A stretch of 64,000 nt of DNA from Actinophytocola oryzae. GTDB lineage: Bacteria > Actinomycetota > Actinomycetes > Mycobacteriales > Pseudonocardiaceae. Under the pieces are notes generated by a model. The model did not search any database. It was not told the origin of the DNA and was given only the letters and a program-made list of their open reading frames with translations. Below are positions 39,622-47,913 of this stretch, one piece after another. The stretch spans positions 248,001 to 312,000 of the forward strand of contig NZ_SOCP01000006.1 of assembly GCF_004364325.1 (NCBI RefSeq). Direction: 5' to 3'. The translations under genes were made by a program, and so were the position numbers. Within the stretch, counting starts at the first letter, position 1. Each line of letters begins with the position of its first letter.

Positions 39622-40404
39622 GTGCTCTGGCTGAACCCGCCGCGCCCGGACGTGCCCCCGGTCGAGAACCGCCGCCTGGTGATCGTCGAGGTCGTGATCG
39701 TCTTCACGATCACGCTCGGGCTCTCCGGCGCCTACAGCCTCCTGTCGCTGCTCGACTCGCTGCTGAAGGAGAAGGCGCTCGCCGACCAGAAGGTCGCGCT
39801 GAACGTCTCCGAGGCGACCAACCAGATCCTCGACTTCCTCGGCCAGCTGCTCAACGCGACACGGCTGCTCGCCTTCGGCGCGCTCGGTCTCTACCTGCTG
39901 TGGCGGGCGGGGATGCGGTTGCGCCACATCGGCCTCGACGTCAGGCGCATCGGCGGTGACCTCGGGCGTGCCGCGGGCCTCGCGGCGCTGATCGGCGTGC
40001 CGGGCCTGGCGTTCTACCTGGTCGCGAGGGCGGTCGGCGCGAACCTGACCGTCGTGCCGACGACGCTGGACCACTGGTGGTCCTACCTGACGCTGACGAT
40101 CTCGGCGTTCGCCAACGCGTGGGCCGAGGAGGTCCTGGTCGTCGGCTACCTGATCACCAGGCTGCGCCAGCTCGGCATGGCGGAGAACAAGTCCCTGCTG
40201 ATCTCCGCGGTGCTGCGTGGGTCCTACCACCTCTACCAGGGCTTCGGGGGGTTCCTCGGCAACGTGGTCATGGGGCTGGTGTTCGGCCGGTTCTGGCAGC
40301 GCACCAACCGCCTGTGGCCGCTGGTCCTCGCACACTTCCTGATCGACTTCGTCGCGTTCGTCGGCTACGCGATTCTGCGAGGTCATGTGGCCTGGCTGCC
40401 CTGA
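39622..40404 (+). CDS. CPBP-family intramembrane metalloprotease
   Basis: 260 residues from the GTG at 39622, set by TACGGT (39610-39615) six bases before it, the leaderless pattern. Seven or eight helices are predicted. The CPBP (CAAX/bacteriocin-processing) motifs are Glu-Glu in AWAEEVLVVGYLITRL, His in SYHLYQGFGGFLGN and the final His in LAHFLIDFVAFVGY. These residues form the metal site of glutamic-type Rce1/CPBP proteases. The family can process prenylated proteins or bacteriocins and act in immunity, but the substrate here is unknown. It precedes ligD by 18 bp. Confidence 0.93.
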   Translation: MLWLNPPRPDVPPVENRRLVIVEVVIVFTITLGLSGAYSLLSLLDSLLKEKALADQKVALNVSEATNQILDFLGQLLNATRLLAFGALGLYLLWRAGMRLRHIGLDVRRIGGDLGRAAGLAALIGVPGLAFYLVARAVGANLTVVPTTLDHWWSYLTLTISAFANAWAEEVLVVGYLITRLRQLGMAENKSLLISAVLRGSYHLYQGFGGFLGNVVMGLVFGRFWQRTNRLWPLVLAHFLIDFVAFVGYAILRGHVAWLP

Positions 40405-40422
40405 TACGGGTTTGATGAGGTC

Positions 40423-42822
40423 ATGGCAGGCCTCGACGAGTACCGCAGGAAGCGGGATCCCGAGCGGACCCCCGAACCCGTGCCCGCCGAGGGCCCGCTG
40501 CCGACGGGCAACAACGACACCTTCGTGATCCAGGAGCACCACGCGACGGCGCTGCACTGGGACGTGCGCCTGGAGCGTGACGGCGTGCTGGTGTCGTGGG
40601 CCGTGCCGCGCGGCCTCCCGGACGTGCCCGGTGACATCCGGTTGGCCGTCCACACCGAGGACCACCCGATGGAGTACCTCGATTTCTCGGGCGAGATCCC
40701 GAAGGGTGAGTACGGCGGCGGCCGCATGTTCATCTGGGACCGGGGCCGGTACGAGACCGTGAAGTGGTCCGACCGCGAGGTGGCGGTCGTGTTCAACGGG
40801 TCGAGGGCGCGGGGCAAGTACACGTTCTTCCGCAGCGGCAGGCGGGAGAAGGACTGGATGGTCCGCCGCTCGGAGCCGCCGGTGAAGCAGGACTTCTCGC
40901 CGCTACCGGAGCTGGTCGAGCCGATGCTGGCGAGCCCGGGGACGCTCCCGGAGGACGACGGCGACTGGTCCTACGAGTTCAAGTGGGACGGCGTCCGCGC
41001 GCTGGCGCGGATCGAGGGCGGCAGGCTGCGCCTGCACTCCCGCAAGGGCAACGACATCACGGTCACCTACCCCGAGCTGCGATTACTCGGCGAGGACCTC
41101 GGTTCGACGCAGGTGTGGCTCGACGGCGAGATCGTGGCGCTCAGCGACGGCCGCCCGAGCTTTCCCGCGCTGCAACAACGGATGCACGTCCACAACGACC
41201 GCCAGGCGCGGAGCCTCGCGAACTCGGTCCCGGTGACGTACCTGGTCTTCGACGTGCTGCACCTCGACGGCCGCTCGTGCGTGGACCTCCCGTACACCGA
41301 ACGCAGGGCGCTGCTGGAGGGCCTCGAGCTGAACGGCCCCCACTGGCGGGTGTCCCCGAGCTTCGAGGGCGACGGCGCCGCGGTGGTCGAGACCGCGGGC
41401 GAGCAGCAGCTGGAAGGCGTGATCGCCAAACGCCGCGACTCGCGCTACTACCCCGGCCGCAGGACCGCCGACTGGGTGAAGATCACCGAAGTCCTGACCA
41501 TCGAAGTCCTGATCGGCGGCTGGCGTCCGGGCGAGGGAAGACGCACGGGCAGCATCGGCTCACTGATGATGGGCGTCCCGACGGACGCGGGCGTGCGTTA
41601 TGTGGGCCAGGTGGGCACCGGCTTCACCGACGAGGCGCTGGCGGCACTGCACAGGCGCCTGAAACCGTTGGTACAGAAGGAGAACCCGTTCGCGAACGAG
41701 GTACCGCGAGAACGCGCGAAGGGCGCGACCTGGGTGAACCCGGAACTGGTCGGCGAGGTCGAGTTCCGCAACTGGACCCCGGACGGACGCCTGAGGGCCC
41801 CGTCCTGGCGAGGCCTGCGTTCCGACAAGGACGCCGCCGACCTGGACCGCGAGGCGGCCCCGGCGGCGGAGCCGGTCGTCGTCGAGGAGGAACCGGACGA
41901 GCCGCTGCCGACGAACGTCCTGGTGGAGGTGGAAGGCCGACGCATCAGGCTGACCAACCTGGACAAGGTCCTGTACCCGGAGACGGGCTTCACCAAGGCA
42001 CAGGTGATCGACTACTACAGCCGGGTGGCGCCGTTCTTGTTGCCACACCTGAAAGACCGCCCGGTGACGCTGAGAAGGTTCCCCGACGGCGTGACAGGGC
42101 AACCGTTCTACGAGAAGAACGCGTCGAGGAACGCGCCGGAGTGGATCCACACGGTCCGCATAGAGACGCCGGGAAGCACGCGGGGCAACGAGACCCTGGA
42201 CTTCGTGCTGCTGAACGACCTGCCGAGCCTGGTGTGGGCGGCACACATGGCGGCGCTGGAACTGCACATCCCGCAGTGGAAGGTGGATCGCGGGGGTGAG
42301 CGCCTGACCCCGGACCTGCTGGTGTTCGACCTGGACCCGGGCGCCCCGGCGACGGTGGTGGAGTGCTGCGAGGTGGCGCTGAAGCTGCGCGAGGTGCTGG
42401 CGTCACACGGTCTGAAGGCGGTGGCCAAAACCAGTGGCAGCAAGGGAATGCAGCTGTACGCGCCGATCAGGACGACGGCGGTGGAACGAACCTCGGCCTA
42501 CGCGAAGGCGGTGGCGGAGCACCTGGCGCAGGAGAACCCGAAGCTGATCGTGGCACGTATGGCGAAGGACCTGCGCCCAGGCAAGATCTTCATCGACTGG
42601 AGCCAGAACAACCAGTACAAGACGACAGTGGCGCCGTACTCCCTGCGTGGCCGCCCGGCCCCGACGGCGTCGGCCCCGGTCACGTGGGACGAGGTGGCCG
42701 CGTGCCGCCACCCCAACGACATGACCTTCACGGCAGACGACGTGCTGGCCCGCCTGGACACGCACGCGGACCTGCTGAGACCGTTGCTGGTGAAGAAACG
42801 CCCACTCCTACCGGAGCTGTAG
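40423..42822 (+). CDS. ligD: ATP-dependent DNA ligase D (PE-LIG-POL)
   Basis: 799 residues. The order is a 3'-phosphoesterase domain (about 1-160, HHATALHWDVRLERDG and GEIPKGEYGGG), a ligase domain (about 165-480, Lys in YEFKWDGVRALARIE as the adenylation motif, then VWLDGEIVAL) and a polymerase/primase domain (about 510-795, FDLDPG with the catalytic Asp pair and KTSGSKGMQLYAPI). This PE-LIG-POL order matches Pseudomonas LigD and differs from the POL-PE-LIG order of Mycobacterium tuberculosis. LigD joins double-strand ends with Ku; no ku gene is in the window. All key residues seem intact. Confidence 0.96.
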   Translation: MAGLDEYRRKRDPERTPEPVPAEGPLPTGNNDTFVIQEHHATALHWDVRLERDGVLVSWAVPRGLPDVPGDIRLAVHTEDHPMEYLDFSGEIPKGEYGGGRMFIWDRGRYETVKWSDREVAVVFNGSRARGKYTFFRSGRREKDWMVRRSEPPVKQDFSPLPELVEPMLASPGTLPEDDGDWSYEFKWDGVRALARIEGGRLRLHSRKGNDITVTYPELRLLGEDLGSTQVWLDGEIVALSDGRPSFPALQQRMHVHNDRQARSLANSVPVTYLVFDVLHLDGRSCVDLPYTERRALLEGLELNGPHWRVSPSFEGDGAAVVETAGEQQLEGVIAKRRDSRYYPGRRTADWVKITEVLTIEVLIGGWRPGEGRRTGSIGSLMMGVPTDAGVRYVGQVGTGFTDEALAALHRRLKPLVQKENPFANEVPRERAKGATWVNPELVGEVEFRNWTPDGRLRAPSWRGLRSDKDAADLDREAAPAAEPVVVEEEPDEPLPTNVLVEVEGRRIRLTNLDKVLYPETGFTKAQVIDYYSRVAPFLLPHLKDRPVTLRRFPDGVTGQPFYEKNASRNAPEWIHTVRIETPGSTRGNETLDFVLLNDLPSLVWAAHMAALELHIPQWKVDRGGERLTPDLLVFDLDPGAPATVVECCEVALKLREVLASHGLKAVAKTSGSKGMQLYAPIRTTAVERTSAYAKAVAEHLAQENPKLIVARMAKDLRPGKIFIDWSQNNQYKTTVAPYSLRGRPAPTASAPVTWDEVAACRHPNDMTFTADDVLARLDTHADLLRPLLVKKRPLLPEL

Positions 42823-42831
42823 CCCTCGCTC

Positions 42832-43617
42832 CTAGACTCCGTGCTGGAGCGCCAGGAACGGGCAGCCGACCATCCTGCGCAGCTCCTCCGACAGCTCGCG
42901 CAGCGTCGCGATCGGCCGGGAGAACGCCAGCCGCACGTCGTGGTCGCCGTCGATGCTCTCCACCCGCAGGCGCAGGCCGTAGCGGTCGAGGCCGAGTGGC
43001 CGGACGTGCCCACCCTGCAGCCGGGCGGGCAGGTGCCTGCGCAGTGTGTGCACGACCTCCGTGTGCGACAGCTCGAGGTGGCGCAGCCAGCCGGCCTCCT
43101 CGCGGCAGAACGGGTCCGGCGTGGCGGCGGCGAACTCCTCGGGCGTCACCGGGTGGGTCCCGTCGGCGTCGGCGATCACCATCGACACCGGGGTCAGCTG
43201 GAGCAGCGACGCGCCGTGCCCGAGGTCGAGAAGGCGCGGGTCGGGGTGCACGGTCGCGATCTCCAGGGCCACCGACCGCGCGACCGGCAGGGGAAGCGCC
43301 GAGAGCTGGCCGGTGATCCACAGCAGCCCACGGACCGACTCCCGCAGCGGCACCGGCGCCACGTCGACCACCTCGACCATCGACGTCAGCACGCCGTCAC
43401 GCAGCGTGGCCGGCAGCTCGTGGTCGTCGGGGAGTAACACCGACACCACGCCGTCGTCGTGCACGTGGTGCAGCAGCGGCGACACGCGGTCGGCAGGCGT
43501 GCCCGTCGGCGGCAGGGTCGGCACGGGCGGCAGCAGCGTGGCCGGGCCACGTGCGGCAACGCTCCTGGCGCGTTCGCCAGGGCTGGGCGTCGGGGGTCGT
43601 TCGGTCAACGGGGGCAC
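42832..43617 (-). CDS. DUF2470 protein, putative heme/iron-linked PPOX-like
   Basis: 261 residues from GTG (43617). The N-terminal 45 residues are Pro-rich; the middle part has a split-barrel-like sequence (RVSPLLHHVHDDGVVSVLLP), and the C-terminal part (about 170-255) is a DUF2470 domain with EELRRMVGCPFLAL at the end. DUF2470 is found in HugZ-like heme-degrading and related proteins. An IdeR-like box upstream supports iron regulation. The ribosome site GGAG is unusually close to the GTG, so TTG four codons in is an alternative start. A role in heme or siderophore iron use is inference. Confidence 0.8.
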   Translation of the reverse strand: MPPLTERPPTPSPGERARSVAARGPATLLPPVPTLPPTGTPADRVSPLLHHVHDDGVVSVLLPDDHELPATLRDGVLTSMVEVVDVAPVPLRESVRGLLWITGQLSALPLPVARSVALEIATVHPDPRLLDLGHGASLLQLTPVSMVIADADGTHPVTPEEFAAATPDPFCREEAGWLRHLELSHTEVVHTLRRHLPARLQGGHVRPLGLDRYGLRLRVESIDGDHDVRLAFSRPIATLRELSEELRRMVGCPFLALQHGV

Positions 43618-43621
43618 CTCC

Positions 43622-43640
43622 GGGGATTAGGGTAACCTAA
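43622..43640 (-). promoter_or_regulatory. IdeR/DtxR iron box upstream of DUF2470 gene
   Basis: Read on the minus strand, TTAGGTTACCCTAATC has a perfect left half-site and 14 of 19 matches to the iron-box consensus. It lies just before the DUF2470 start and 43 bp before the divergent lysE-like gene. Confidence 0.7.
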
Positions 43641-43682
43641 CTTTCGCGGGGGCGACACGGGGTGCACCAGTAACGTGATCGC

Positions 43683-44297
43683 ATGCACGTGCAGGCCCTC
43701 ACTGTCGCAGGCGTCTTCCTCCTGGGTGCGATGTCCCCGGGACCCGACTTCGTGGTCGTCCTCCGCTCCGTGCTGACCGGCGGCCGGGGTGCGGGCATGG
43801 CCGCCGCGGCAGGTATCGCGACCGGCCTGCTCGGCTGGGCGGTGGTCACCTCGGTCGGCGTCGCCGGGCTGCTCGCGGCCTCGGCCGTCGCGTTCACGGT
43901 CGTCAAGCTGCTCGGTGCCGCCTACCTGGTCTTCCTGGGGGTCCAGGCACTCGTCTCGGCCAGGCGCGGCGATCACCGGGCGCTCGACACCGGCACGGCG
44001 ACGTCGCGCCGGGGCGCGTTCGCCGCCGGTGCGCTCACGAACCTGCTCAACCCCAAGGTCGCCGTCTTCTTCCTCGCGCTGTGGCCGCAGTTCCTGCCCG
44101 CGCACGCCACCCTCCTCGACGTCGCGGTCATGACCGGCGCCGCGGCCGGGGCGGCGCTGGTCTGGTTCCTCGTGGTGGCCAACGTCGCGACCGCGCTGCG
44201 CCGGTTCCTCGTCGCCGTGACGGTCCGCAGGGCACTGGACGCCGTCATGGGGACGGTCCTCGTCGCGATCGGGGTGCGGATCGCGCTCAGCGACTAG
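43683..44297 (+). CDS. LysE/RhtB-family amino-acid exporter
   Basis: 204 residues, six membrane helices. The N-terminal GVFLLGAMSPGPDFVVVLRS has the family G-A-x-x-P-G-P-[DN] motif, and the middle has GAAYLVFLGVQAL then ALTNLLNPKVAVFFLALWP, the NP(K/L) motif. RhtB/LysE proteins expel amino acids such as lysine, homoserine and threonine, or related compounds; the substrate is unknown. TAACGT at 43671-43676, six bases before the ATG, marks a probable leaderless start. It overlaps the convergent dehydrogenase gene by 11 bp. Confidence 0.94.
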   Translation: MHVQALTVAGVFLLGAMSPGPDFVVVLRSVLTGGRGAGMAAAAGIATGLLGWAVVTSVGVAGLLAASAVAFTVVKLLGAAYLVFLGVQALVSARRGDHRALDTGTATSRRGAFAAGALTNLLNPKVAVFFLALWPQFLPAHATLLDVAVMTGAAAGAALVWFLVVANVATALRRFLVAVTVRRALDAVMGTVLVAIGVRIALSD

Positions 44298-46560
44298 GCC
44301 TGGTGATCCCCAGGCTCAGCTGGAAGTTCGCCCGGTAGGTCGCCGCGGTCGCCGGCGCGGTGATGTTGTGGCTCTGTGCGCCGCCGTCCGACCAGTTCGT
44401 GAACCGGAACCGCAGGCCCAGCGTGAGGTTCTGCGGGCTCGGGGCGCTGATCGAGTTGTTCGAGCCCACGATGACCGTCCGCGTGAACGGCGTGGCCTGC
44501 TCGACGCCACCGACCACCAGCCGGGCGCGGCTCGGGCTCGACTGGAACGTCAGCGTCACCGTGCGCGGGTTGAGCCGCACGATGCTCGTGGTCGCGTTGC
44601 CCGTCGAGTCGGTCGCGGTCAGCGACAGGTCGAGGAACGACGGGTACTCGTGGTCGGGGGCCACGAAGCTGCCCGAGGTGACGCCGGTCCAGCTCTGCAC
44701 GTTGTGCGCGTGGCAGTTCGTCGACGACGTGCAGTGCTGCAGCGTCAGCTGCCACCGGTACGCCGAGGCAGGCAGCGTCCCGTCCTGCGCGTCGGCCGCC
44801 CGCCCCGAGAACGGGATGGTCTGGCCGACGCTCCACTCCGTGGTGACCGCGGGGTCGTCGATGGTCACCACCGGCGAGTTGCTCGGCGGGTTGCCGATGG
44901 TCACGGTCACCGTGGTCGTCGCGGACAACCCGGCGGGATCGGTCACTCGCAGCCGCACCGGCACCGACGCCTGGGACACGTACGTGTACGTCGGGTTCAC
45001 GACCGTGGAGTCGTCGAACGCGCCGTCACCGTCGAGGTCCCACGCGTAGGTGAGCGCCCCGCCTTCGGGGTCCGTCGAGCCCGCGCCGCTGAACCGCACG
45101 GTCAGTGGGGCGGGGCCGGACTGCGGCGTGGCCGTGGCGGACGCGGTCGGCGGCTGGTTGCTCGCACCCGTGTAGCTCACCCGCCGCAGCTGGCCCGCGC
45201 CGAGTGCGACGTAGAACAGGTCGCCACCCGGCCCCGTCAGCACCTGCACCGGGACGTTCACGCCCGTCACGAACGGCGTGATGTTCGTGGGGTCGGGCTG
45301 GCCGTTCGCACCCCTGCGCATGGCCCAGATGCAGCCGCGGGAGCTGTCGGAGAAGAAGAGGGCGCCGTCGTAGGAGGCCGGGTAGTCACTGGTCGTCTCG
45401 AACGCGATGCCGCTGACCGACGAGCCGCCGGTCGGGCAGCCGTCGCCGGACGCGACCGACGCGCCGTGGTTGTAGGTGTAGTACGGCGCGGTCTGGCCGG
45501 TGCCGTAGAGCGACTCGCACACGTCGAGGTTCGCGCCGTCGTAGCCGGGCTGCCGCGCTGCCCCCTCGTAGCAGGGCCAGCCGAAGTTCTCCGCGACGGC
45601 GTCGGTCGCGTCGGGGATCCGGTTGATCTCCTCCCACGTGTCCCAGCCGACGTCACCTGCCCACAGCTCGCCTGTGCCCGGCCGGAACGCGAACCGGAAC
45701 TCGTTGCGGAAGCCGTACGCGACGATCCGCTTGGCGTTCGTGTTCGGGTTGCCGGCGAAGGGACTGCCCGGCATCGGAGCGCCCGTGTCGGGGTTGATCC
45801 GCGCGATCGCGCCGTTCAGCGACACCGGCTCGCCGGTCGGGCGCCGCACCGACTGCGACCGCAGGGCGCCGCCGCGGGCGGTCGGCGGCGACAGGTTCGT
45901 CCCGGCCGCGCCGGGCGGGTCGGCACACGGGTTGCCGCGCTGGCCCCAGTCGGCGAAGTTGAAGCTCGCGCCGTCACCGCCGCCGACGTAGAGCGCGCCG
46001 TCCGGACCGAACGTCACCGTGCCGACGGAGTGCGACGGGTACTGCTGGCACCAGTCGGTGAGCAGCACCTGCTCGCCGCCGGTGGCCACGCCGTTCGCGT
46101 CGACGGTCAGCCGTGACAGCCGGCCGGTCACCACGCAGCCGTTGTCGGTCGCACCGGGCGGAGTGGGACAGGTGTCACCCCATCGGGGCGCGGTGCCACC
46201 CGGTACGGCGTCGTACGTGTACAGGACGTACAGGTACGGCCGGGTCGGGTACTGGGGGTCGAGCGTCATGCCGAGCAGGCCGCGGTCCCAGTAGTCCTGG
46301 GTCTGGGTGCGGAGGTCGGCGGTGACCGTCGCGGTGGTGTCCGCGATCGAGTCGAACGTCTTCACCAGCCCGCTCTTCTCACTGACGAACACCCGCCCGT
46401 CCGGCGCGAACACCGCGTTGGTCGGCGAGGTCAGGCCACTGATCACGGCCGTGTCGGTGAAGCCGGTCGGCACGGTGGCGCTCGCGACGGTGGCCGCAGG
46501 CACCGTCAGCGCGCCCGCCGCGAGGGCCACGGCGATGAGCAGGGACGGGCGCGTTCGCAC
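44287..46560 (-). CDS. Secreted PQQ-type glucose/sorbosone dehydrogenase with PKD domain
   Basis: 757 residues from GTG, with GGGGAG six bases upstream. A signal peptide (about 1-29, SLLIAVALAAGALTVPAATV) is followed by a six-bladed beta-propeller of the soluble glucose/sorbosone dehydrogenase type (about 30-470: DGRVFVSEKSGLVKTF, DRGLLGMTLDPQYP, RNEFRFAFRPGTGELWAGDV with the catalytic-region Arg). A PKD domain (about 475-565) and a further Ig-like/beta-rich C-terminal region with NCHAHNVQSW complete it. It oxidises sugars or aldoses outside the cell if PQQ is available; PQQ genes are not in the window. An LPXTG anchor is absent, so it is likely secreted. Confidence 0.9.
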   Translation of the reverse strand: MRTRPSLLIAVALAAGALTVPAATVASATVPTGFTDTAVISGLTSPTNAVFAPDGRVFVSEKSGLVKTFDSIADTTATVTADLRTQTQDYWDRGLLGMTLDPQYPTRPYLYVLYTYDAVPGGTAPRWGDTCPTPPGATDNGCVVTGRLSRLTVDANGVATGGEQVLLTDWCQQYPSHSVGTVTFGPDGALYVGGGDGASFNFADWGQRGNPCADPPGAAGTNLSPPTARGGALRSQSVRRPTGEPVSLNGAIARINPDTGAPMPGSPFAGNPNTNAKRIVAYGFRNEFRFAFRPGTGELWAGDVGWDTWEEINRIPDATDAVAENFGWPCYEGAARQPGYDGANLDVCESLYGTGQTAPYYTYNHGASVASGDGCPTGGSSVSGIAFETTSDYPASYDGALFFSDSSRGCIWAMRRGANGQPDPTNITPFVTGVNVPVQVLTGPGGDLFYVALGAGQLRRVSYTGASNQPPTASATATPQSGPAPLTVRFSGAGSTDPEGGALTYAWDLDGDGAFDDSTVVNPTYTYVSQASVPVRLRVTDPAGLSATTTVTVTIGNPPSNSPVVTIDDPAVTTEWSVGQTIPFSGRAADAQDGTLPASAYRWQLTLQHCTSSTNCHAHNVQSWTGVTSGSFVAPDHEYPSFLDLSLTATDSTGNATTSIVRLNPRTVTLTFQSSPSRARLVVGGVEQATPFTRTVIVGSNNSISAPSPQNLTLGLRFRFTNWSDGGAQSHNITAPATAATYRANFQLSLGITRPSR

Positions 46561-46642
46561 GAGGACTCCCCAGAGCAGGTGATTGACTGTCAGGGGAGTC
46601 GGCTTGTCCGGCGTTTCCGTTTCACCCAGTTGTGTGACACCG

Positions 46643-46661
46643 CACGCGACCCTGTCGCGTG
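46643..46661 (-). terminator. Hairpin after hmgA
   Basis: CACGCGAC (46643-46650) pairs perfectly with GTCGCGTG (46654-46661) around CCT. It lies 16 bp past the hmgA stop codon on the minus strand. Confidence 0.55.
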
Positions 46662-46676
46662 AGTGACATCACAGGG

Positions 46677-47855
46677 CTACCTGTCGGGGCCTCGGCCGGA
46701 CCAAGACCACGCGTAGGCGGGGTCCTCGCACCCGCCTGCCGCCTCGCCAAGCTCGAGCGGCCGGAACGTGTCGATCATGACCGCGGTCTCGTCGAAGTAG
46801 TCCACCCCGATGGCCGCCTCCGCCGCACCCGGCTGCGGGCCGTGCGTGAAACCGGACGGGTGCAGCGACAGGGAGCCGAGCCCGATGCCCGACCCCTTCC
46901 GTGCCTCGTAGTCACCACCGACGTAGAACATCAACTCGTCCGAGTCCACGTTCGCGTGGTTGTACGGCACGGGCAACGCCAGCGGGTGATAGTCGACCTT
47001 GCGGGGGCAGAACGAGCAGACCACGAAGTTCGGCCCCTCGAACGTCTGGTGCACGGGCGGCGGCTGGTGCACCCGCCCGGTGATCGGCTCGAAGTCGCGG
47101 ATGTTGAACGCCCACGGGTAGAGGCACCCGTCCCAGCCGACGACATCGAACGGGTGATTGGCGTAGGTGAACCTCGTCAGCCCCGCCCGGTGCCGGACGA
47201 GCACGGGCACGTCCGTCCCCTCGACGAACAGCGGCTCGTCGGGCCCGCGCTGGTCACGCTCGCAGTAGGGGGAGTGCTCCAGGAACTGGCCCTTGGTCGA
47301 CAGGTACCGCTTCGGCGGTCCGACATGGCCCGTCGCCTCGATGACGTACAGCCTGGTCTCGCCGTGGGGCAGCACGCGGTAGGTCGTGGAGGTCGGCAGC
47401 ACGACGTAGTCGCCGTCGGTCACCTCGAGCACGCCGTAGATCGTCTCGATGGTCGCGGCGCCGGTCTGCACGTAGATCAGCTCGTCGCCGACGGCGTTGC
47501 GGTACAGCGGGCTCGGTGCCGTGGCGATGGCGAACGCGATGGTCAGGTCGCTGTTGCCGAAGAGCGTGCGCCTGCCGGTGACGGCGTCGACCTCGGTCCG
47601 CTCCTCTGACTTGAGATCCTGGGTGCGGAAGTGGCGGGGCATCAGCGGGTGGTTGGGCGTCAGCGGCCCCCGGTGGTCCTCGACGACCTCCGCGTCGACG
47701 ATCGCCGTCGGGAGGAACCGGTGGTAGAGCAGGGCGGAGTCGGACGAGAAACCCTCGACGCCCATGAGCTCCTCGGCGTAGAGCGAACCCTCCGGAGAGC
47801 GGAACTGCGTGTGCCTTTTACGGGGGATCGCCCCGACGCGGCGGTAGTAAGGCAT
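46677..47855 (-). CDS. hmgA: Homogentisate 1,2-dioxygenase
   Basis: 392 residues from ATG. The ring of homogentisate is opened to maleylacetoacetate with a non-heme Fe(II) centre in the phenylalanine/tyrosine catabolic pathway. Family motifs include FRSPEGSLYAEELMGVEGFS, HRFLPTAIVD, YANHPFDVVGWDGCLYPWAF, NHANVDSDELMFYVGGDYEA (His and Glu ligands) and LHPSGFTHGPQPG (second His). The length is somewhat shorter than the 430-440 residues of many family members. It is divergent from the fumarylacetoacetase operon across a candidate IclR operator, so both are probably controlled together. Confidence 0.96.
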   Translation of the reverse strand: MPYYRRVGAIPRKRHTQFRSPEGSLYAEELMGVEGFSSDSALLYHRFLPTAIVDAEVVEDHRGPLTPNHPLMPRHFRTQDLKSEERTEVDAVTGRRTLFGNSDLTIAFAIATAPSPLYRNAVGDELIYVQTGAATIETIYGVLEVTDGDYVVLPTSTTYRVLPHGETRLYVIEATGHVGPPKRYLSTKGQFLEHSPYCERDQRGPDEPLFVEGTDVPVLVRHRAGLTRFTYANHPFDVVGWDGCLYPWAFNIRDFEPITGRVHQPPPVHQTFEGPNFVVCSFCPRKVDYHPLALPVPYNHANVDSDELMFYVGGDYEARKGSGIGLGSLSLHPSGFTHGPQPGAAEAAIGVDYFDETAVMIDTFRPLELGEAAGGCEDPAYAWSWSGRGPDR

Positions 47856-47866
47856 GTCCTGTCCCG

Positions 47867-47883
47867 TGTTCGATAGTCGGACA
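47867..47883. promoter_or_regulatory. Candidate IclR-type operator
   Basis: TGTTCGA (47867-47873), TAG, TCGGACA (47877-47883) is a near-perfect 17-bp inverted repeat (6 of 7 arm positions) between the divergent hmgA and downstream operon starts. The IclR gene at 49996 ends that operon. Confidence 0.6.
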
Positions 47884-47913
47884 TCTTTGTTCAGTTGCTG
47901 ATACGCTACTAGC

